From: Flavobacteriales bacterium
GTDB taxonomy: Bacteria > Bacteroidota > Bacteroidia > Flavobacteriales_D > Sanyastnellaceae
DNA: 11,960 nucleotides
NCBI GenBank assembly: GCA_027488055.1
Contig: JAIYCK010000127.1
Location: 1 to 11,960 of the forward strand
Direction of reading: 5' to 3'
Position 1 is the first letter of the stretch. The number at the start of each line of letters is the position of its first letter. Below are positions 8,892 through 11,960 of the stretch, piece after piece. A model generated the notes under the pieces. It was not told the DNA's origin and ran no database searches. It saw only the letters and a program-made list of their open reading frames with translations. Position numbers and translations under genes: made by a program.

Positions 8892-9712
8892 AAAGAATAG
8901 TTTAAAATAAGGTTCTTCGTGAGCATGTTGTTGAAGTCATCAGGCGCGGTTAACTGAGGTTGTCTGCCTTCTGAATTAATTATCTGAATTTTTGCCGCTG
9001 GCAACAACTCTTCGTAATAGGTGTTTAACCAGAGCCCGAAGACAGGTTCGTTTAGGCTATGGTAAAAGTTCAACGGTATTTTCAATGCTTTGAGCTGAGA
9101 TCGGACATCTAAGTCATATTTGATGCGCAGCGATCCTTGCGCAAAATCAGGCCGTAACGCTTTCAGTGAAGTGTAAAGAGCCTCAAGTTTAAGGTTATTC
9201 GTGAGTTCCTTGTGATCGCTAGGAGATAGGATTTCACTCCAACTAAGATAGTCCTGAGCCAATAGCCGCCACAATTGTTCGAATTCATCTTTATGAAAAG
9301 CGCCAGTGTAGTCATCACTGTTCAAATATTTGGGAGCCATGTCAATCAGGTGTAGGTTTTTGAAAAGCTCGGGCCGCTGCGATGCGGCTATCACGCCAAT
9401 ATTACCCCCCAAACCATGGCCAATAAATTGAGCCTGTTGTATCTTGAGTCGCTCCAGTATAGAAAGGAAGTCTTCTAAGTGCTGCTCAATATGGATATAC
9501 CGCTGCGCATCACTGCCTTTGATATCACTTTTACCAACGCCCACAAAATCAAAAGTGAGGCATTTAAAATGTCTTCCAAATTCACTCAATTGATGTCGCC
9601 ATATGTTTTGATTGTCCGAGATGCTTTGAGCAAATACAAGGATTTGTTCTCCATGTCCAAATAAATTGACATTGCATTTCACCAATATTTCATGTGTCAA
9701 TGCGGTTGACAT
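8888..9712 (-). CDS. RsbQ-like alpha/beta-hydrolase-fold protein lacking the catalytic triad (probable pseudoenzyme)
   Basis: A 274-residue protein, about the length of B. subtilis RsbQ (269). RsbQ-type landmarks as I recall that sequence are present: FDFVGVGKSD at 54-63, an RY-containing cap lead-in near 71, RPELFKNL at 113-120, and KYLNSDDYTGAF at 128-139. The catalytic residues are not. The nucleophile elbow reads GHGLG, with Gly100 for Ser. The acid position reads NEPVF, with Glu222 for Asp. The histidine position reads EGRQP, with Arg250 for His. The oxyanion loop, PGFG in RsbQ, reads QSIS at 29-32. RsbQ works with the PAS domain of the phosphatase RsbP in energy-stress signalling. Here the gene overlaps a PAS-rich kinase gene by four bases, so I infer that it is a binding subunit that presents a ligand, or itself, to the kinase. 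A cytosolic location is expected because no signal peptide is seen. The reading frame is intact and carries no signs of decay. First gene of the operon. Confidence 0.9.
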   Translation of the reverse strand: MSTALTHEILVKCNVNLFGHGEQILVFAQSISDNQNIWRHQLSEFGRHFKCLTFDFVGVGKSDIKGSDAQRYIHIEQHLEDFLSILERLKIQQAQFIGHGLGGNIGVIAASQRPELFKNLHLIDMAPKYLNSDDYTGAFHKDEFEQLWRLLAQDYLSWSEILSPSDHKELTNNLKLEALYTSLKALRPDFAQGSLRIKYDLDVRSQLKALKIPLNFYHSLNEPVFGLWLNTYYEELLPAAKIQIINSEGRQPQLTAPDDFNNMLTKNLILNYSL

Positions 9713-9761
9713 AGGGAAGAGATTTTAAGGTCGTTACGGATTGTTTGCGTTCTCAGTTTAA

Positions 9762-9790
9762 CAAATATAGAGCATTTACATATTCACAAT
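9762..9790 (-). promoter_or_regulatory. Predicted Bacteroidota-type promoter of the signalling operon
   Basis: On the minus strand a TATATTTG (9762-9769) matches the Bacteroidota -7 element TAnnTTTG exactly. An ATTG (9787-9790), one base off the -33 TTTG element, lies 17 bases upstream of it. The spacing is at the short end for this promoter class. It would start transcription around 9755 and give a leader of roughly 40 bases before the hydrolase-like ATG at 9712. It lies just downstream of the helicase terminator, as expected for an independent operon. Confidence 0.55.
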
Positions 9791-9840
9791 GTATGCTTGG
9801 ACCTCTTTTTTGTTCAACTCATATTACCAAAGGTCGAATC

Positions 9841-9867
9841 AAAAAAAAGACCCGTCTACACGGGTCC
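9841..9867 (-). terminator. Intrinsic terminator of the DEAD-box helicase gene
   Basis: On the minus strand a six-base-pair GC-rich stem (GACCCG/CGGGTC, 9849-9854 with 9861-9866) encloses a six-base loop and is followed by eight T residues (9848-9841). It begins about nine bases after the helicase stop codon at 9876-9878. The T-run follows the stem only in the minus-strand direction, with a shorter T-run on the plus side, so it should act mainly on helicase transcripts and insulate the signalling operon. Confidence 0.9.
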
Positions 9868-9875
9868 TTTTAATG

Positions 9876-11414
9876 TTATCGCTTGAAGAGGTTTCCCAAG
9901 CCGATCTTATTCAGCCATGATCCCTTGGAATCATTGGATGCGGGAGCGTCCGTTGATTTTCGCTCTGGACGTGGGCCACGTCTTTGCTGGTTCTTTGGGT
10001 AGCGCTTTTTCTTTTTAGGTTTGAATTCACCTTGACCGCCTTGACTGCCTTGTTGAGCATTCATTGGTCTTTCCTGATCGCTATTTCTTGTCTGTTCAGA
10101 TTTTGGACGTGGATTGTTCGGCCTGCGATTTTGTGGACTTTTTCCGGGTTCTCCATTTTGTGGACCTCGGTTGTTTTGTCCTGATTTGGCTGGTCTTTGC
10201 CCTTGAGGCGCACGACCACTTGATTGTCCTCGCGGTGGACGAGGACCACGTTCATTGCGCGCATTGATGCGTTTTTGTTCGGTCGAGATAAAGGCAATCG
10301 CCGGTGGAATCTCTCCCACAACTGGAATCTGTAAACCAATCAATTTCTGAATGTCCTTGATATAGCCGCGTTCCTCACTATCCACCAATGATATGGCAAC
10401 TCCTGTATTGCCTGCTCGGCCTGTACGGCCAATTCGGTGGACGTAGGTTTCAGCTACATTGGATACTTCATAGTTGATGACAAATGCAAGCTCATCAATG
10501 TCAATACCGCGCGCTGCAATGTCTGTAGCTACAAGCATGCGTGTTTTACCCTTTTTGAAATTACTCAATGCCTCTTGGCGGGCATTTTGTGACTTATTGC
10601 CATGGATGGCTTCGGCACTGATCCCAGCTTTGTCCAAATCTTTGGCTACACGATTCGCGCCATGCTTGGTGCGCGTAAATACCAAGGCCCGCTCGATTTG
10701 ACGATCGGTGATCAACTCAATGAGCTTCGCGCGCTTTTCAGGAATTTCTACAAAGTGCAATTCCTGCTGAATGGTTTGTGCAGTGGTTGACGGGGGCGTC
10801 ACTTCCACTTTTACAGGGTTCGTTAGAATGCTATTGGCCAAACGAATGATTTCTGTTGGCATCGTCGCGCTAAAAAACAAGGTTTGACGCTTTGATGGTA
10901 ACTCAGCAATCACGCGCTTTACGTCATGCACAAATCCCATGTCCAACATACGATCTGCTTCGTCCAATACAAATATTTCTAGTTTGTCCAAACGTACATG
11001 TCCTTGGCCCATCAAGTCCAAAAGTCGTCCAGGTGTAGCCACCAATACATCCACGCCTCTGCGCAATGTTTGCACCTGACTGTGTTGATTCACTCCGCCA
11101 AATATCACTGCATGGCGCAACGAAAGATGACGACCATAGGATTTGAAACTCTCATCGATTTGAATGGCAAGTTCACGGGTCGGGGTTAAGATCAATGCTC
11201 GTACTCCATGGCCTTGGCGCTCTGAGAGTATTTGAAGCATCGGAATGGCAAATGCAGCGGTCTTTCCAGTGCCAGTTTGCGCACATCCCATCAAGTCAAT
11301 TCCTTTTAAGACGACTGGAATAGCTTGTTCTTGAATGGGGGTAGGGTGGGTGTAGTTTTCTTCTTCTACGGCTCTTAAGAGCGGTTCAATTAATTGTAAA
11401 TCTTTAAATGTCAT
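9876..11414 (-). CDS. rhlE: RhlE-like ATP-dependent DEAD-box RNA helicase with long basic tail
   Basis: A 512-residue RNA helicase with all the family motifs: Q motif PTPIQEQAIP (24-33), motif I AQTGTGKT (45-52, Lys51 of the Walker A), Ia PTRELA (78-83), GG (106-107), Ib TPGR (127-130), II DEAD (151-154), III SAT (182-184), IV LVFTRTK (244-250), V TDIAARGID (297-305) and VI HRIGRTGR (326-333). From about 383 the protein becomes a disordered tail of roughly 115 residues rich in Arg, Gly, Asn, Gln and Pro with a Lys cluster (466-470), ending in a short hydrophobic/basic segment, SWLNKIGLGNLFKR. Such tails usually bind RNA. The role is likely RNA remodelling in ribosome assembly, cold adaptation or mRNA decay. 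I chose the ATG at 11414 because MTFKDL starts the family's usual N terminus; a TTG seven codons upstream gives no conserved sequence. It is transcribed alone and ends at its own terminator. The exact paralogue is less certain than the RhlE subfamily. Confidence 0.94.
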   Translation of the reverse strand: MTFKDLQLIEPLLRAVEEENYTHPTPIQEQAIPVVLKGIDLMGCAQTGTGKTAAFAIPMLQILSERQGHGVRALILTPTRELAIQIDESFKSYGRHLSLRHAVIFGGVNQHSQVQTLRRGVDVLVATPGRLLDLMGQGHVRLDKLEIFVLDEADRMLDMGFVHDVKRVIAELPSKRQTLFFSATMPTEIIRLANSILTNPVKVEVTPPSTTAQTIQQELHFVEIPEKRAKLIELITDRQIERALVFTRTKHGANRVAKDLDKAGISAEAIHGNKSQNARQEALSNFKKGKTRMLVATDIAARGIDIDELAFVINYEVSNVAETYVHRIGRTGRAGNTGVAISLVDSEERGYIKDIQKLIGLQIPVVGEIPPAIAFISTEQKRINARNERGPRPPRGQSSGRAPQGQRPAKSGQNNRGPQNGEPGKSPQNRRPNNPRPKSEQTRNSDQERPMNAQQGSQGGQGEFKPKKKKRYPKNQQRRGPRPERKSTDAPASNDSKGSWLNKIGLGNLFKR

Positions 11415-11702
11415 TGTAAATAAAAATGAAGCCAAGGTTCCAATTCGGAAGCTTGACAGATATTTTGAATCGAGTGATGATCGACGTATGGAGAAGTGTC
11501 GAAAACGGAAGTCACTCTTGTCTGAAGCGAATATACAACCAAATCCCGTCTAAAGTTACGTTTCAATTTTTGAGCTGATCTGTTTTGTATGATAATCAGT
11601 ATAATAGCTTTAATATGGAGCAGATGTCTCAATAAATGCGATTTTCTTTTGAACGAATTAAAATATGGCTGGTAATACCTCTCAAATCTTATAATCAACA
11701 AT
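11415..11702. other. Divergent intergenic region between the helicase and the secreted-protein gene
   Basis: About 290 AT-rich bases lie between two divergently read starts, so both promoters should be here. I found no exact TAnnTTTG element with a well-spaced TTTG on either strand. The nearest candidate for the helicase is TATATTCG on the minus strand (11528-11535), one base from the consensus, but it has no matching upstream box. If real, it would leave a leader of about 115 bases, a length often seen before cold-regulated RNA helicases. Only weak inverted repeats are present (for example TTCC/GGAA near 11438-11450), and no tRNA or other RNA gene is recognisable. Confidence 0.4.
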
Positions 11703-11960
11703 ATGAAAATCAAATTTGCAATCTTATTAGGGACTTTCAATCTCTTAATTTCAATCGGGTCGTCGGCTCAAAGCGCTGGCAATTATGTGGTCGAACGAGC
11801 CGCCGCTGGCAACTATATCTATAACAACCAAATGGGTGTGAATACAGATAGAGCTGTAATACCAATGACCAATCCAACCAATACAGCCATTACACTCAAG
11901 GCAGAGGTGATGATCAATGTCAGAGCCACAAGCTATACCGCGATTTTCGCCGCAACTCAA
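11703..11960 (+). CDS. Secreted protein, 5' partial; possible SIMPL/DUF541-domain protein
   Basis: The first 86 codons of a plus-strand gene run off the right edge. Residues 1-22 form a typical Sec signal peptide: MKIK positive end, a hydrophobic core FAILLGTFNLLISI, then GSSA followed by Gln23, a very common cleavage context in Bacteroidota (SA|Q). No lipobox cysteine is seen, so the protein should be free in the periplasm or exported. After a polar stretch, the segment ITLKAEVMINVRATSYTAIFAATQ (residues 63-86) looks like the first strand of a SIMPL (DUF541) domain, where a short 'V-x-A-xx-Y/D-x-A-x-F/I' pattern precedes the Q. That match is from memory and covers only two dozen residues. 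The mature N terminus has a duplicated AGNY motif (25-28 and 35-38). The gene reads away from the helicase and shares only the intergenic region with it. Confidence 0.7.
   Translation, partial: MKIKFAILLGTFNLLISIGSSAQSAGNYVVERAAAGNYIYNNQMGVNTDRAVIPMTNPTNTAITLKAEVMINVRATSYTAIFAATQ
11775..11816 (+). repeat. Small in-frame duplication encoding AGNY twice
   Basis: Twelve bases at 11775-11786 recur at 11805-11816 with one silent difference (AAT/AAC). They encode Ala-Gly-Asn-Tyr at both sites, ten residues apart. It lies just after the predicted signal peptide cleavage site and may be a local duplication in a tolerant linker. Confidence 0.6.

Noticed and set aside
11415..11435. Extension of the helicase to a TTG start at 11435
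   Set aside because: The seven added residues are not conserved in the family, and the ATG at 11414 gives the usual MTFxxL start.
11411..11740. A 109-codon open frame on the minus strand upstream of the helicase
   Set aside because: It overlaps the starts of both the helicase and the divergent secreted-protein gene, has low-complexity AT-driven composition and no conserved motif.
1..11960. CRISPR arrays, tRNA or rRNA genes, insertion sequences
   Set aside because: No regularly spaced repeats, tRNA-like cloverleaf sequence, rRNA motif, transposase frame or terminal inverted repeats were seen.

Overview
The window most likely comes from a Bacteroidota (Bacteroidetes) chromosome. The signs are a moderate GC content, start codons without a clear Shine-Dalgarno sequence, a TAnnTTTG-type promoter, an RhlE-like DEAD-box helicase with a long basic Gly/Arg/Asn/Gln-rich tail, and a secreted protein of a type I associate with this phylum. 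I cannot name a genus.

Three units are visible. (1) From about 9790 down to the left edge, the minus strand carries a tightly packed signalling operon. In order of transcription it has a 274-residue RsbQ-like alpha/beta-hydrolase-fold protein (9712-8888), a 1973-residue soluble histidine kinase with a degenerate receiver, eleven PAS domains and one GAF domain (8891-2970), a 153-residue Rcp1-like single-domain response regulator (2969-2508), and a second soluble kinase of receiver-PAS4-HisKA_3-HATPase layout (2493 to beyond position 1). The junctions are a 4-base ATGA overlap, a 0-base TAA/ATG junction and a 14-base gap. (2) Upstream, also on the minus strand, an RhlE-like DEAD-box RNA helicase (11414-9876) ends in a clear intrinsic terminator (9841-9867). 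The terminator separates it from the operon. (3) Divergent on the plus strand at the right edge is the 5' end of a secreted protein gene (11703 onward), possibly of the SIMPL/DUF541 family.

The main point of interest is the signalling operon. In B. subtilis, RsbQ is an active hydrolase that works with the PAS domain of RsbP, a phosphatase. Here an RsbQ homologue overlaps a PAS-rich kinase gene, but all three triad positions are changed (Gly100, Glu222 and Arg250 for Ser, Asp and His), and the oxyanion-loop motif is lost too. The kinase opens with a receiver-like domain that has also lost its acidic pocket, phospho-acceptor Asp and conserved Lys. So the two input components nearest the promoter both look like non-catalytic versions of enzymatic or phospho-accepting folds. 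They would feed an intact HisKA/HATPase core, an intact single-domain regulator and an intact receiver-kinase. I infer a cytoplasmic phosphorelay gated by ligand or protein binding. Its signal and final output are not visible in the window.
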